DNA of 64,000 nucleotides, taken from the NCBI GenBank assembly GCA_963797265.1, contig CAWCOY010000002.1:809009-873008 (forward strand), written 5' to 3'. Made by a program: the position numbers and the translations under genes. The first letter of the stretch is position 1, and the number at the start of each line of letters is the position of its first letter. The stretch is from DASUPK01 sp963797265 (GTDB lineage Bacteria > Actinomycetota > Thermoleophilia > Solirubrobacterales > 70-9). Positions 36,667 to 46,016 of this stretch are shown in pieces. Below the pieces are notes generated by a model. It did not search any database, was not told where the DNA came from, and saw nothing but the letters and a program-made list of their open reading frames with translations.

Positions 36667-36689
36667 GAAGTTGCTACGGTGCTCGGTCC

Positions 36690-37739
36690 ATGGAGAGCAC
36701 CACCGCCCGCCGAACCGCCACCGCCGCGAAGAGGACCGACACCCGCGAGGAGCGCAGCTACGCCCGGCTGGCCTGGTGGCTCTCAGGGCTCGCCGTCGTG
36801 TCCGGCCTCGTCTACCTGATGGCCACCGCGAACACCGGCCCAGCCGATCCGACCGAGCAGCCGATGAGCCACGGCACGGCGGTCTTCAACTCGGGGATGA
36901 TCGTGTTCCGCGAGGGGCTCGAGGCGATCCTGATCTTCGCCGCCGTCACCGCCAGTTTCGTCGGTGCGAACAAGGAGAAGCGGCGCCCGGTCACGATGGG
37001 CGCGGCGCTCGCCTTCGGCGTCGCGATCGTCACCTGGTTCGTGGTCCAGGCCGTGCTGGATGCCGCCTCCCCGCTCGGGCCCAAGCTCGAGGCGATCACC
37101 GGCTTCGTCGCCATCGTTGTCCTGCTGGTGGTCCTCAACTGGTTCGTCCACCGCGTCTACTGGACCGATTGGATCAGCCGCCACCACCAGCGCCGCCAGA
37201 AGCTGCTCACCCAGACCGGAGTCGCCGCGCTGGTCGGACTGGTCGCCCTCGGCTTCACCACGGTCTACCGGGAGGGCTTCGAGGTCGTCCTCTTCCTCCA
37301 GAACCTGCAGCTCCAGAACGGCACCTCGACCGTGCTCGAGGGGGTCGCGATCGGACTGGCCTGCACCGCGGTGGTCGGCGTGCTCACCTTCTGGCTCCAC
37401 CACAAGCTGCCCTATCGAAAGATGCTGATCATGACCGGCGCGCTGGTCGCGGTCGTCCTGATGGTGATGATCGGCGGGACGGCTCTCTCGTTCGCCGACC
37501 TGGGCTGGATCCCCAAGCACGAGACACCGTTCAGCGTGCCGGAGTGGATGGGGTCCTGGTTCGAGATCTACCCGTACTGGGAGACGATCGGCGCCCAGAT
37601 CCTCGCCGGCCTTCTGGTGGTCGGCTCCTACATGCTCGCCGAGCACGTCAAGGTCCGCCGCCGGGTGCGGCGCGGCGAGCAACCCGCCGTTCGCGCGGAG
37701 GCGCCGCCCCCGCTTCAGACCCAGACCGAGTCCGTCTAG
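36690..37739 (+). CDS. FTR1-family iron permease
   Basis: The product has 349 residues and about seven membrane helices. Both iron-path motifs R-E-x-x-E are present: FREGLEAIL at about 74 and YREGFEVVL near 194. FTR1 proteins carry Fe3+ (or Fe2+ with an oxidase) through the membrane. A His-rich loop RHHQRRQK lies between. It is followed by an ABC exporter pair in the same direction with a 33-base gap; the palindrome upstream may regulate it by iron. Confidence 0.87.
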   Translation: MESTTARRTATAAKRTDTREERSYARLAWWLSGLAVVSGLVYLMATANTGPADPTEQPMSHGTAVFNSGMIVFREGLEAILIFAAVTASFVGANKEKRRPVTMGAALAFGVAIVTWFVVQAVLDAASPLGPKLEAITGFVAIVVLLVVLNWFVHRVYWTDWISRHHQRRQKLLTQTGVAALVGLVALGFTTVYREGFEVVLFLQNLQLQNGTSTVLEGVAIGLACTAVVGVLTFWLHHKLPYRKMLIMTGALVAVVLMVMIGGTALSFADLGWIPKHETPFSVPEWMGSWFEIYPYWETIGAQILAGLLVVGSYMLAEHVKVRRRVRRGEQPAVRAEAPPPLQTQTESV

Positions 37740-37772
37740 GCCCCGCCACCCCCATAGGCTTCGGGCCTGGGC

Positions 37773-38537
37773 ATGCGAGAGGACTCAGCCAGCGCTGATA
37801 CCGCAGCGGCCGAGGCGAGCTCGGGCCGCGGCGAGGCGGTCAGGCTGAGCGGCGTCACCAAGACCTACGGCGACGGCGAGCTCGCCGTCCATGCCCTCAG
37901 CGACGTCGATCTGACGATCCCTCGAGGCGAGCTGGTGGTCATGCTCGGACCGAGCGGCTCGGGCAAGACCACGCTGCTCAACCTGATCGGCGGGATCGAG
38001 ATCGCAAGCGCGGGAGAGATCGTGGTCGGGGGCCTCGACGTCTCCACGCTCGACGAGGAGGGCCGCACGGATTTCCGACGCCGCACCGTCGGCTTCATCT
38101 TCCAGTTCTTCAATCTGATCCCGACCCTGACCGCGCTTGAGAATGTTGAGCTGGTCGCGGAGCTGACGGGCGAGGGCAGCCGCGAGCGATCGGCCGAGAT
38201 GCTCTCGAGGGTGGGCCTCGGAGACCGGCTCGACAGCTTCCCGGCGCAGCTCTCCGGCGGCCAGCAGCAACGGGTGGCGGTGGCGAGGGCCCTGACCGGC
38301 GGGCCGGAGGTCCTGCTCGGCGATGAGCCCACCGGAGCTCTCGATCTCGAGACGGGTCGTACGGTGCTCGCCCTCCTGGGACAGGTGAACCGCGAGTCCC
38401 AGCAGACCGTCCTGCTCGTCACCCACAACGCGGAGATCGCCCGGATGGCCGACCGCGTCCTCCACCTGCGCGACGGCCGCATCGTCCGCGACGAGCGTCA
38501 GGCGTCCCCCGCGGACCCGATGCAGCTCGACTGGTGA
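37773..38537 (+). CDS. ABC transporter ATP-binding protein (MacB/LolD-like)
   Basis: The product has 254 residues with Walker A GPSGSGKTT, Q-loop FQFFNLIPTL, signature LSGGQQQR, Walker B VLLGDEPTGALD, and switch His in VTHNAEI. The long form before the fold (residues 1-25) is acidic and probably unstructured. Its stop overlaps the permease start (GTGA), and together they form an MacB-type exporter or lipoprotein extractor. Confidence 0.93.
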   Translation: MREDSASADTAAAEASSGRGEAVRLSGVTKTYGDGELAVHALSDVDLTIPRGELVVMLGPSGSGKTTLLNLIGGIEIASAGEIVVGGLDVSTLDEEGRTDFRRRTVGFIFQFFNLIPTLTALENVELVAELTGEGSRERSAEMLSRVGLGDRLDSFPAQLSGGQQQRVAVARALTGGPEVLLGDEPTGALDLETGRTVLALLGQVNRESQQTVLLVTHNAEIARMADRVLHLRDGRIVRDERQASPADPMQLDW

Positions 38538-40891
38538 GCACGCTCACCGTCAAGGCCCGCCGGGACATCAGGCGCCAGCGAGCGCAGTTCGGCGCGATCG
38601 CGATCACGGTGCTGCTCGGGGTGGCCCTCTACGCAGCGAGCTACGACGCCTTCCGCGGGCTCGAGGCCTCCTACAAGCGCGCCTACTCCGACCTGCGCTT
38701 CGCCGACCTGACGGTGACCGGCGGGGATGCGCCTCGGATCGCGGCGCAGGCCGAGGCCGGCGGAGCCGAAGCCGTGCAGGAGCGCACAGTCGCCGACCTA
38801 CCGATGCAGGTCGGCGACGACAAGTTCCTCGGGCGCGTGGTCGGGCTGCCGGCAACCCACCAGCCCTCGGTCAACCGGGTCGACATCACCTCGGGCTCCT
38901 ATCTCTCCCCCCGCCGCCCCGACGGGGTCCTGCTGGAGCAGCACATGGCCGACACCTTCGACCTCTCCTCCGGCGGCTCGGTGACCGTCAACGGCGCCGC
39001 GGGACCCCGGCGGCTCGGGGTCCTGGGGGTGGCCGCCTCCCCCGAGTACTTCTGGCCCGCCCCCAACCGGCAGGACGTCCTGCCGCCACCGAAGTCGTTC
39101 GGCGTGCTCTTCGTTCCCGAGCAGCTCGCCGAGAAGCTGGCCGGCTCCGCCGCGCAGGGCCAGGTCGCGATCTACTACCCGGGGGGCGATCCCGACGACG
39201 CGCTCACCGCGAAGCTGACCGACAGGGCGAACGCCGCCGGCGCGACCGATGTCCTCACCCGCGCGGAGCAACCCTCAAACAGCGCCCTGCAGGAGGACGT
39301 CAGCGCCTTTCGCACCCTCGCCATCCTCTTCCCCCTGCTCTTCCTCACCGCCGCGGCCCTCGCCGTCTCCGTTCTGATGCGGAGGCTGATAACCGCCCAG
39401 CGTCCGATCATCGGCATGCTTCGCGCCTGCGGCTTCAGCCGCGGTCAGATCATCCGGCACTATCTCTTCTTCGGCCTCGCCGCCGGAATAGCGGGCGCGG
39501 TGCTCGGAGCGATCGGGGGCGTCCTGCTCGCGGGGGCGGTCACTCACGCCTACGTGAAGGAGCTCCTGATCCCGGTCACCGTGGTGAGCGTCTCGCCGGT
39601 GACGATCGCCTTCGGGATCTTCTTCGGCGTGGCGGCCACCCTGATCGCCTCGGCGCTGCCCGCCTGGAGCGCGGCCGGGACGCCTCCCGCGGAGGCGATG
39701 CGTCGCTTTGCCCCCGCCGGGGGCGGACACCGCAGCGTGGTTGAGCGCGTCCTGCCGCCCCTCCGCTCACTACCGGTCCGCTCCCTGATGGTGGTGCGCT
39801 CGATCGGGCGCAACCGGCTGCGGACGCTCTCGACCGCGCTCGGCGTCGTGCTCGCCCTTTGCCTGATCCTCGTCTCCTGGGGGATGATCGACACGACCCA
39901 GCTCCTCGTCGACGAGCAGTTCAACAAGGTCCAGCGCCAGGACGCCGAGGTCTACTTCCAACCCAGCCTGAAGGCGGCCGAGCTGCGGCAGGTTCGCGGG
40001 GTATCCGGCGTCTCCCGTGCGGAGCCCGGCGCAGAGATTCCCGTCACGCTGCGCTCCGGCGACCGGCTCTACCAGACGGAGCTGGACGGCTTCGAGCCGG
40101 GCACCGAGATGCACGGCTTCCTCGAGCCCGGCGGCGGCTCCACCGACCTGCCGGCGTCGGGCGTGCTCGCGGGGCAGTCCCTGGGCGGCAAGCTCCATGT
40201 TGGCGAGGGGGACACGGTCACCGCCTCCCTCCCGGGCGCGCGCCACGCGAACCTGCGGCTCGACGGCTTCGTCGACGAGCCGCTCGGTACCTATGTCTAC
40301 GCGACGCTCGATCAGGTGCGGGCGGCGGCCGGACCGTCGCTGGGCGGGGGCAACGTGGCGCTGGTCCGGTACCGCTCCGGCGTGGACCGCGAAGAGATGC
40401 GGAAGCGCCTCAGTGCGCTGCCCGGGGCGGTCGCCTTCTACGACACGAGGGCTCTCTACGACACTGTCAACAAGTACTTGGGTCTCTACTACGCCTTCGT
40501 CGGCATCATGTTGATCTTCGGCGGTGCACTGGCCTTTGCGCTCCTCTTCAACGCGATGACCAGCAACATCGCCGAGCGCGTGGTCGAGGTGGCGACCCTG
40601 CGCGCCGCCGGGGCCCGGCATCGGACCGTCGCGCGGATGATCACCTCCGAGAACGTGCTGATGACGCTGCTCGGGATCGGCCCGGGCCTGCTCGCCGGGT
40701 ACGAGCTGGCCAGGCTGTTCATGGCCCAGTTCGACAACGACCAGTTCGACTTCAGCCTGCGGATGCGCCCATCGACCCTGGTGCTCGCGGCACTCGCGAT
40801 CCTCGCGGTTGCCCTGCTCTCCCAATTGCCCGGCCTGCGGGCCGTCCGCCGCCTCGACGTGGCCCGGGTGGTGCGCGAGCGCGCAGCGTAG
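38534..40891 (+). CDS. FtsX-like ABC transporter permease
   Basis: The product has 785 residues, starting at the GTG overlapping the ATPase stop. It has one N-terminal helix, a large extracytoplasmic domain, then three helices (FPLLFLTAAALAVSVLM onwards), a second extracytoplasmic region and three more helices, the double FtsX layout. A cytoplasmic LRACGFSRGQIIRHY and LRAAGARHRTVARMI are the coupling helices. It probably moves a hydrophobic or lipid-anchored molecule outward. No partner membrane-fusion protein is next to it. Confidence 0.88.
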   Translation: MSTLTVKARRDIRRQRAQFGAIAITVLLGVALYAASYDAFRGLEASYKRAYSDLRFADLTVTGGDAPRIAAQAEAGGAEAVQERTVADLPMQVGDDKFLGRVVGLPATHQPSVNRVDITSGSYLSPRRPDGVLLEQHMADTFDLSSGGSVTVNGAAGPRRLGVLGVAASPEYFWPAPNRQDVLPPPKSFGVLFVPEQLAEKLAGSAAQGQVAIYYPGGDPDDALTAKLTDRANAAGATDVLTRAEQPSNSALQEDVSAFRTLAILFPLLFLTAAALAVSVLMRRLITAQRPIIGMLRACGFSRGQIIRHYLFFGLAAGIAGAVLGAIGGVLLAGAVTHAYVKELLIPVTVVSVSPVTIAFGIFFGVAATLIASALPAWSAAGTPPAEAMRRFAPAGGGHRSVVERVLPPLRSLPVRSLMVVRSIGRNRLRTLSTALGVVLALCLILVSWGMIDTTQLLVDEQFNKVQRQDAEVYFQPSLKAAELRQVRGVSGVSRAEPGAEIPVTLRSGDRLYQTELDGFEPGTEMHGFLEPGGGSTDLPASGVLAGQSLGGKLHVGEGDTVTASLPGARHANLRLDGFVDEPLGTYVYATLDQVRAAAGPSLGGGNVALVRYRSGVDREEMRKRLSALPGAVAFYDTRALYDTVNKYLGLYYAFVGIMLIFGGALAFALLFNAMTSNIAERVVEVATLRAAGARHRTVARMITSENVLMTLLGIGPGLLAGYELARLFMAQFDNDQFDFSLRMRPSTLVLAALAILAVALLSQLPGLRAVRRLDVARVVRERAA

Positions 40892-40924
40892 GCCGGTCCA
40901 GCGATCGCGACTAGGATCGATCGC

Positions 40925-41935
40925 ATGCGTTGGCCAGGGAAGGCGGCCGCGATCGGCCTGGTGCTCGCGCTGTCCCTGACGGGGGCGAGCGCCGCAAAGC
41001 GAAAGCACCACCACCACAAGCCGTCGCGCGGTCCCTACCCCACACTCGGCGCCTGCCCTGTCTTCCCCGCGGCGCCGGCCGCCGCCAACGCCCCGTCCGC
41101 GGCCGACGAGTCCGCCTGGAACCAGGACATCTCGCAGGCGCCGCTCGATCCGAACTCGGCGGGCTACATCGCCTACATCAAGGCACACGGCGGCGACTTC
41201 GTCCATCCCGACTTCGGCTCACCGCGCGAGTACGGATTCCCCTACGCCGTGGTCGGCAAGAAGCAGAGGCGGACCAAGGTCCACTTCACCGCCTACGGCG
41301 ACGAGTCCGACCACGGCGCCTACCGCGTGCCCCTCAACTCTCTGGTCGAGGGCGGGCAGGCCTCGGATGGCGACCGCCACGTGCTCGCCGTGGATCGCAA
41401 GCGCTGCAAGCTCTACGAGCTCTACCGCGCCTTCGCCCGGAAACGCCCGAAACCCCAATGGAACTCGGACTCCGGCGTGATCTGGAACCTGCGCTCGGCA
41501 GCGCTCAGGCAGGAGGGCTTCACCTCCGCCGACGCCGCCGGGCTGCCGATCTTCCCGGGGCTCGCCCGCTACGACGAGGCGGCCTCCGGCGCCATTCACC
41601 ACGCCCTCCGGGTCACCGTGAGTTCGACCCGGGACGCCTGGGTCCACCCCGCCTCCCACTGCGCCGGCTCGGGAAGCGATCCGAGCGCCCCGCCGATGGG
41701 CCTGCGCCTGCGCCTCTCGGCCGGCTACGAAATCTCGGGGTTCACCGGCCCGGCGCGGGCGATCGCCGTCGCCCTCAAGCAGTACGGCCTGATCGTCGCC
41801 GACAACGGCTCGAACTGGTTCATCTCCGGCACCTCCGACCGCCGCTGGCCGGACGAGAACCTCGACCAGCTCAAGTCGATCCCGGGCTCCGCGTTTGAAG
41901 TGGTGAGGAGCGCGGCAGCACTGCACCAGTGTTGA
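40925..41935 (+). CDS. secreted protein of unknown function
   Basis: The product has 336 residues with a signal peptide (RWPGKAAAIGLVLALSLTGASAA) and a His-rich stretch KHHHHK straight after it. The conserved interior (SAWNQDISQAPLDPNSAGYI, HPDFGSPREYGFPYAVV, DRHVLAVDRKRCKLYELY, WNLRSAALRQEGFTSADAAGLPIFPGL) is a family seen in actinobacteria and proteobacteria without a named activity. It overlaps the next gene by 7 bases at the earliest start. Confidence 0.75.
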   Translation: MRWPGKAAAIGLVLALSLTGASAAKRKHHHHKPSRGPYPTLGACPVFPAAPAAANAPSAADESAWNQDISQAPLDPNSAGYIAYIKAHGGDFVHPDFGSPREYGFPYAVVGKKQRRTKVHFTAYGDESDHGAYRVPLNSLVEGGQASDGDRHVLAVDRKRCKLYELYRAFARKRPKPQWNSDSGVIWNLRSAALRQEGFTSADAAGLPIFPGLARYDEAASGAIHHALRVTVSSTRDAWVHPASHCAGSGSDPSAPPMGLRLRLSAGYEISGFTGPARAIAVALKQYGLIVADNGSNWFISGTSDRRWPDENLDQLKSIPGSAFEVVRSAAALHQC

Positions 41936-41940
41936 GGAGG

Positions 41941-42474
41941 GTGTGGATAGCGGTGCTCGCGGCGGCGCTAGTGGCGCTGATCCTGCCGGCCGCCTCTGCG
42001 GCGAGTGACCACCTGATCGTCGTCAAGCACCGGAAGATCCGCTCCTTCGGCGGCTTCGCGCCTCAGGGCCCCGCAGCGAACACGTCGAGCGCCGCTGCCG
42101 TCTTCGGGACCGGCGTGATCCTCGTCGATTCCGATGACCTCTGCTACGTCTCCTACTCGTCGGAGGGGGTGACGATCAGCTTCGCCGACTTCGGCAGTCC
42201 CGGCGTCTCTGCCTGCGATCCCTCGGCCGGCAAGGCGCAGGTGATGGTCGCGAGCGCAGCGGGCTGGCGCACCAACCGCGGGCTGGCCGTCGGGGACCGC
42301 GTCAAGCGGCTGAGGAAGCTCTATCGCGAGCGGAAGCTGAAGCGAGGCGTCTGGGAGCTCGTCGGAAAGCGCTCGCCGATCGGAGTGACCGGCCGCCAGG
42401 TGGTCCTGGCGGCATTCGTCACCGGCGGCCGGGTCACCGGGTTCAAGGCCTTCCCGCTCTCGGCCGGGGACTGA
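41941..42474 (+). CDS. small secreted protein of unknown function
   Basis: The product has about 177 residues. GTG codons at 41929, 41941 and 41953 are in frame; GAGGAGG at 41934-41940 touches the 41941 GTG and is 12 bases before 41953, so the true start is 41941 or 41953. A signal peptide (VWIAVLAAALVALILPAASAA) leads to a short beta-rich domain with two Cys. No domain was recognised. It is coupled to the secreted protein gene before it. Confidence 0.65.
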   Translation: MWIAVLAAALVALILPAASAASDHLIVVKHRKIRSFGGFAPQGPAANTSSAAAVFGTGVILVDSDDLCYVSYSSEGVTISFADFGSPGVSACDPSAGKAQVMVASAAGWRTNRGLAVGDRVKRLRKLYRERKLKRGVWELVGKRSPIGVTGRQVVLAAFVTGGRVTGFKAFPLSAGD

Positions 42475-42483
42475 CGCCCGCCG

Positions 42484-43430
42484 CTAGCCGGCCTGCCCGA
42501 AGACCAGGCGGCCCAGGCGCTGGCGGGCCCGGCGCACCCTCCTCCCCTCGGCGGGCGAGCTCACCAGCCGGACCCCGATGAACGCCAGCAGCAGGCCGAT
42601 CACGGCGCCGAACTGGAGCGGCTGGCCGAGGATCGGGACGCCCGCGATCGCCGTCGTCGCCGGCACCAGGTAGAGGAAGCTGATCGCCTCGCCGCTCTTC
42701 TCGTTTCGCAGCAGCCAGAAGAAGAGCATCACCGCGCCGATCGAGAGGCCGAAGGTGAGCCAGGCGAGCGGTGCGAGCGCCGCGGCCGTCAGATGAAGTT
42801 CGCGGTCAGCGCCATGAGCGGCGCGATCACTGCAGCCGCGACGAGCAGCTGGATCGTGTTCGCCGCACGCGGGTCGACCTGCGCCCCGCCCACGCGCTGG
42901 ACCAGGGTGCCTCCCACCAGGCCGGCCAGGCCGATCAGCGCGAAGAGGAAGCCGATCGCCGATCCGGTGCCGTTGAGCTCCTCGATGACGGCGAAGACGA
43001 CGCCGGCGACGCCGATCACCGAACCGACCCACTGCATCGGTTCGAGGTGCTCGTCGAGAAGGACGGTGGCGAGCACGGCCACCAGCAGCGGGCTCGAGCC
43101 GGCGAGCAGCGCCACGAGCCCGGCGGGCACCCCGTGCTCGAGCGCCAGGAAGATCCCCACGAACTGCGCGGCCTGCAGAAGCAGTCCGACGACGACCATC
43201 TCCAAGAGCGTCCTGACCTCGCGGGGCCACTCCACCCGCAGCGCGAGCGTGATCGCCGCCATCACCAGCGCGGCGACGCTCATCCGCCAGAAGAGGATCG
43301 AGAGCCCGGACGCATGCCTCACGGCCAGCGTGCCGACGATGAAGCCGCTCGACCAGACGGGCACCATCACCGCCTTGCCGAGCCGAAGCTTCGTGCCGAG
43401 TCCGAGTCCCTGCGCGCGTTCGACCATCAC
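42484..43430 (-). pseudogene. EamA/DMT-family transporter, one frameshift
   Basis: Ten membrane helices can be read in two EamA repeats, but the frame changes near 42795: the first repeat ends MALTANFI* while the second continues in another frame as HLTAAALAPLAWLTFGL. Restoring one base would give about 315 residues, the normal length. Motif WSSGFIVGTLAVRH and the C-terminal GQPLQFGAVIGLLLAFIGV are typical of the RhaT/YdcZ branch. Possible sequencing error. Confidence 0.75.
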
Positions 43431-43498
43431 AGCTCCTTTCTCACGCCTTCTCCTTACTGAACGTGAGCGGGCGCGCGCGTGTGAGGCGAAGCCGGGGC

Positions 43499-44827
43499 TC
43501 AGCCCCCGCGAGCGGCTGCGACCAGCTGTGGCGGCGGGCTGATCGCCCTGACGAGCCCGAAGCTCGCCGCCGCCTGCTGCACGCTGATCGGTGCGGGTGC
43601 CGGATCCCCCGTCGGCGTGATCGCGAAGCTACCCGTGATCCCGTCCTCAACCCGCGTCTTGAAGAGCTCGGCGATGGTGCCGCTGCGGGTCTGACCCAGG
43701 CGGACCGCGTTGAGCAGGACCTCCGCCGCCTCGCCGGCGTAGGGGGCGAAGACCTCGATCGGATTCTCGGGGAGCTGTGCCCGCAGCTCCTTGACGAAGA
43801 CGTCGCCTTCGCCGGTGAGCGCGCCCGGCACCCTGCCCGGCAGGCTCACGTACATATCCCGCGAGGGCGGCCCGATGTTGTCGATCGTCGCCTGCTGGGC
43901 GAAGCCGTCGAAGGCGAGCAGCTTGACCGGGCCGTTGTTGGGCCCCAGTGCGTCGACCTTGGCCTTGATGATCTCGGCCCCGTTCTCCTCCAGAATCGCC
44001 GCCAGGACGACGGCGTCGGCGCCCGAGGCCTTGACCTTCTCCATCAGGGACGCGTAGCTGGTGGCCTCCGGGTCGTAGTGCTCGATGCCCGCGATCTTCA
44101 TGCCGAGCGCCTGGGCGGCAGCGACGAAGGTCCGGCCCTGGTTCTCACTGGTCGGGTCGTCGGCGGCGATCAGGATGAAGGGCTTCGTGATCCCGGCCCC
44201 GTTCGCGAAGCTGGCCAGCCCGGCGCCCTGGACCGCGTCGTTCGGCACCACCCGGACGTAGTTGCGCTTGCCCGAGGGGTAGTAGACGCGGGGCTCGTTC
44301 GGCTGGCAGCTGCTGGCGGTCTCGGTCAGGCAGACGAGCGTGTTGCCCGGCGAGACCATCGGGATGCCCCCACCCGGCGCTCGGTTGAGGATCGGGATCT
44401 CGATCGCCGCGCAGCCGGAGTTGTACGTGCCGATCACCCCGATCACGTCCGGGTTGGACGCGTAGGCCTCGGCGTTCGAGCGGCAGAGGCCCTCGTCCCA
44501 TTCGGTGGTCGAGCTGAGCGTGTCGTCGCACGCCTGGAACGCGACCTCGGTGTTCTTGCCGGCCTGCCAGCCCTTGCGGGCTATCTCCTGGACGATCGCG
44601 GCGTTCATCTGTCTCGAGCGCTCAGCCGAGTCGCCCTTCAGCGGCAGGTCCGAGACGATCAGCTTGGCGGCCTTTCCGCTGCCGGCGTACTCAACACCGC
44701 CGCAGTCGGCATCGACGGCCTGGATGTCGGCGATGTTCCCCTTGTCGTCGTTCCCGCAGGCGGCGAGGACGAGCGCCGCAATCACCGCAAGCGCGATCGC
44801 CAGAAAAGGTGCCGGACGCCGAGGCAA
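43499..44827 (-). CDS. ABC-type branched-chain amino acid-like substrate-binding lipoprotein
   Basis: The product has 442 residues with a lipoprotein signal (VLAAC, Cys at about 24). The body is the periplasmic-binding type I fold of the Peripla_BP_6/LivJ family: IGVIGTYNSGCAAIEIPILN and TYASLMEKVKASGADAVVLAA type strands (here SYASLMEKVKASGADAVV). No permease or ATPase genes are nearby, so it works with components elsewhere or is a sensor subunit. Ligand unknown. Confidence 0.85.
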   Translation of the reverse strand: MPRRPAPFLAIALAVIAALVLAACGNDDKGNIADIQAVDADCGGVEYAGSGKAAKLIVSDLPLKGDSAERSRQMNAAIVQEIARKGWQAGKNTEVAFQACDDTLSSTTEWDEGLCRSNAEAYASNPDVIGVIGTYNSGCAAIEIPILNRAPGGGIPMVSPGNTLVCLTETASSCQPNEPRVYYPSGKRNYVRVVPNDAVQGAGLASFANGAGITKPFILIAADDPTSENQGRTFVAAAQALGMKIAGIEHYDPEATSYASLMEKVKASGADAVVLAAILEENGAEIIKAKVDALGPNNGPVKLLAFDGFAQQATIDNIGPPSRDMYVSLPGRVPGALTGEGDVFVKELRAQLPENPIEVFAPYAGEAAEVLLNAVRLGQTRSGTIAELFKTRVEDGITGSFAITPTGDPAPAPISVQQAAASFGLVRAISPPPQLVAAARGG

Positions 44828-44845
44828 GGCGCCAACCCTAAATGC

Positions 44846-45847
44846 TCAGGCGGCGGCCTTGGTGGCCTGGCGCTCGGGCGCAATCCGCACGACATCCCAG
44901 GCGAGGCCGAGCTTCTCCAGCGTCCAGATCACCGCGGCGGAGGGGTCGAGCTGCCTGCGCTTCATGCCGTGGACCGCCGAGGTCGGGAAGGCGTGGTGTG
45001 AGTTGTGCCAGGCCTCGCCGAAGGTCGGGATTGCCAGCCAAGCGAGGTTCCGCGACTCGTCGGTGGTCTCGAAGTCCCGCTTGCCGAACATGTGGCAGAG
45101 GGAGTTGATCGAGTAGGTGACGTGGTGCAGGACGAGGATCCGCACCGCCCCTCCCCAGAGCAGGCCGCTCAGTCCCGCCAGCACGGTGCCGCCGATTGCG
45201 ACGCCGAGCCCGAACGGGATCGCCAGCCCGACCGCCGCCCAGAGCACGAAGGTCTTGTCGATGAAGCGGACCACCGGGTCCTTGAGCAGGTCGGGGGCGA
45301 AGCGGTTTTTGTTGCCGCGCTGGGTGTGGATGAAGAGCCAGCCGATGTGGGCGTGGAAGAAACCCTTGAACTGAGCCCAGACGCCCTCGCCGTGCCCGAC
45401 GTGGGGGCTGTGCGGATCGCCCTCCTCATCGGAGAAGGCGTGGTGCTTGCGGTGGTCGGCCACCCAGGAGATCACCGGCCCCTCGATCGCGGCCGAGCCG
45501 AGAGCTCCGATGATGGCGCGGACGGCCGGCCCGGTCTTGAAGCTGCGGTGGGTGAAGAGGCGGTGGAAGCCGACGGTGATCCCCAGGCCGGTCGGGATAT
45601 AGACCAGGGCGAAGACGACGAAGTCGCTCCAGTGAAGCCAGCTGCCGGCGAGCTGCCAGACGACGAACCCCAGCATCAGGAAGGGGACGACCGTCAGCAG
45701 GCCGGTGATGATCCGGTCTCGGGTCTCGTGCTCGACCGGTTGAACGGCGTCCGCCAGCGAGCGGGACGGCTTCGATGGGCGAGAGGGCTTCGTCGATGGC
45801 GACGAGCCGGTTGTGGGCATTGACGCGCCAGCGGCTACGTGCGTCAT
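44846..45847 (-). CDS. membrane fatty acyl desaturase (delta-9-type)
   Basis: The product has 333 residues, with AAAGGAG before the start. All three His boxes of stearoyl-CoA-type desaturases are present: HRLFTHRS, DHRKHHAFSD and HNSHHAFP, the di-iron ligands. Four membrane helices flank them. It introduces a cis double bond into acyl chains in the membrane. It is divergent from the cyclopropane synthase gene, so the two lipid-modifying enzymes share a 169-base control region. Confidence 0.92.
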   Translation of the reverse strand: MTHVAAGASMPTTGSSPSTKPSRPSKPSRSLADAVQPVEHETRDRIITGLLTVVPFLMLGFVVWQLAGSWLHWSDFVVFALVYIPTGLGITVGFHRLFTHRSFKTGPAVRAIIGALGSAAIEGPVISWVADHRKHHAFSDEEGDPHSPHVGHGEGVWAQFKGFFHAHIGWLFIHTQRGNKNRFAPDLLKDPVVRFIDKTFVLWAAVGLAIPFGLGVAIGGTVLAGLSGLLWGGAVRILVLHHVTYSINSLCHMFGKRDFETTDESRNLAWLAIPTFGEAWHNSHHAFPTSAVHGMKRRQLDPSAAVIWTLEKLGLAWDVVRIAPERQATKAAA

Positions 45848-46016
45848 CTGTGACTCCTTTGTTGGTCCTTATGAAGTGCGTTCCGGCGGTACCGTCACGA
45901 CTTCAGTACCTGGAATGACCGTATCAGGGTTCCCTAAGTGATGGCTGAAAAACATCGGATCTGGCCAGACGGAGGCGTTCGGTCCGCGAACCTCGCATCA
46001 CGGTAGGGTCGAAAGG

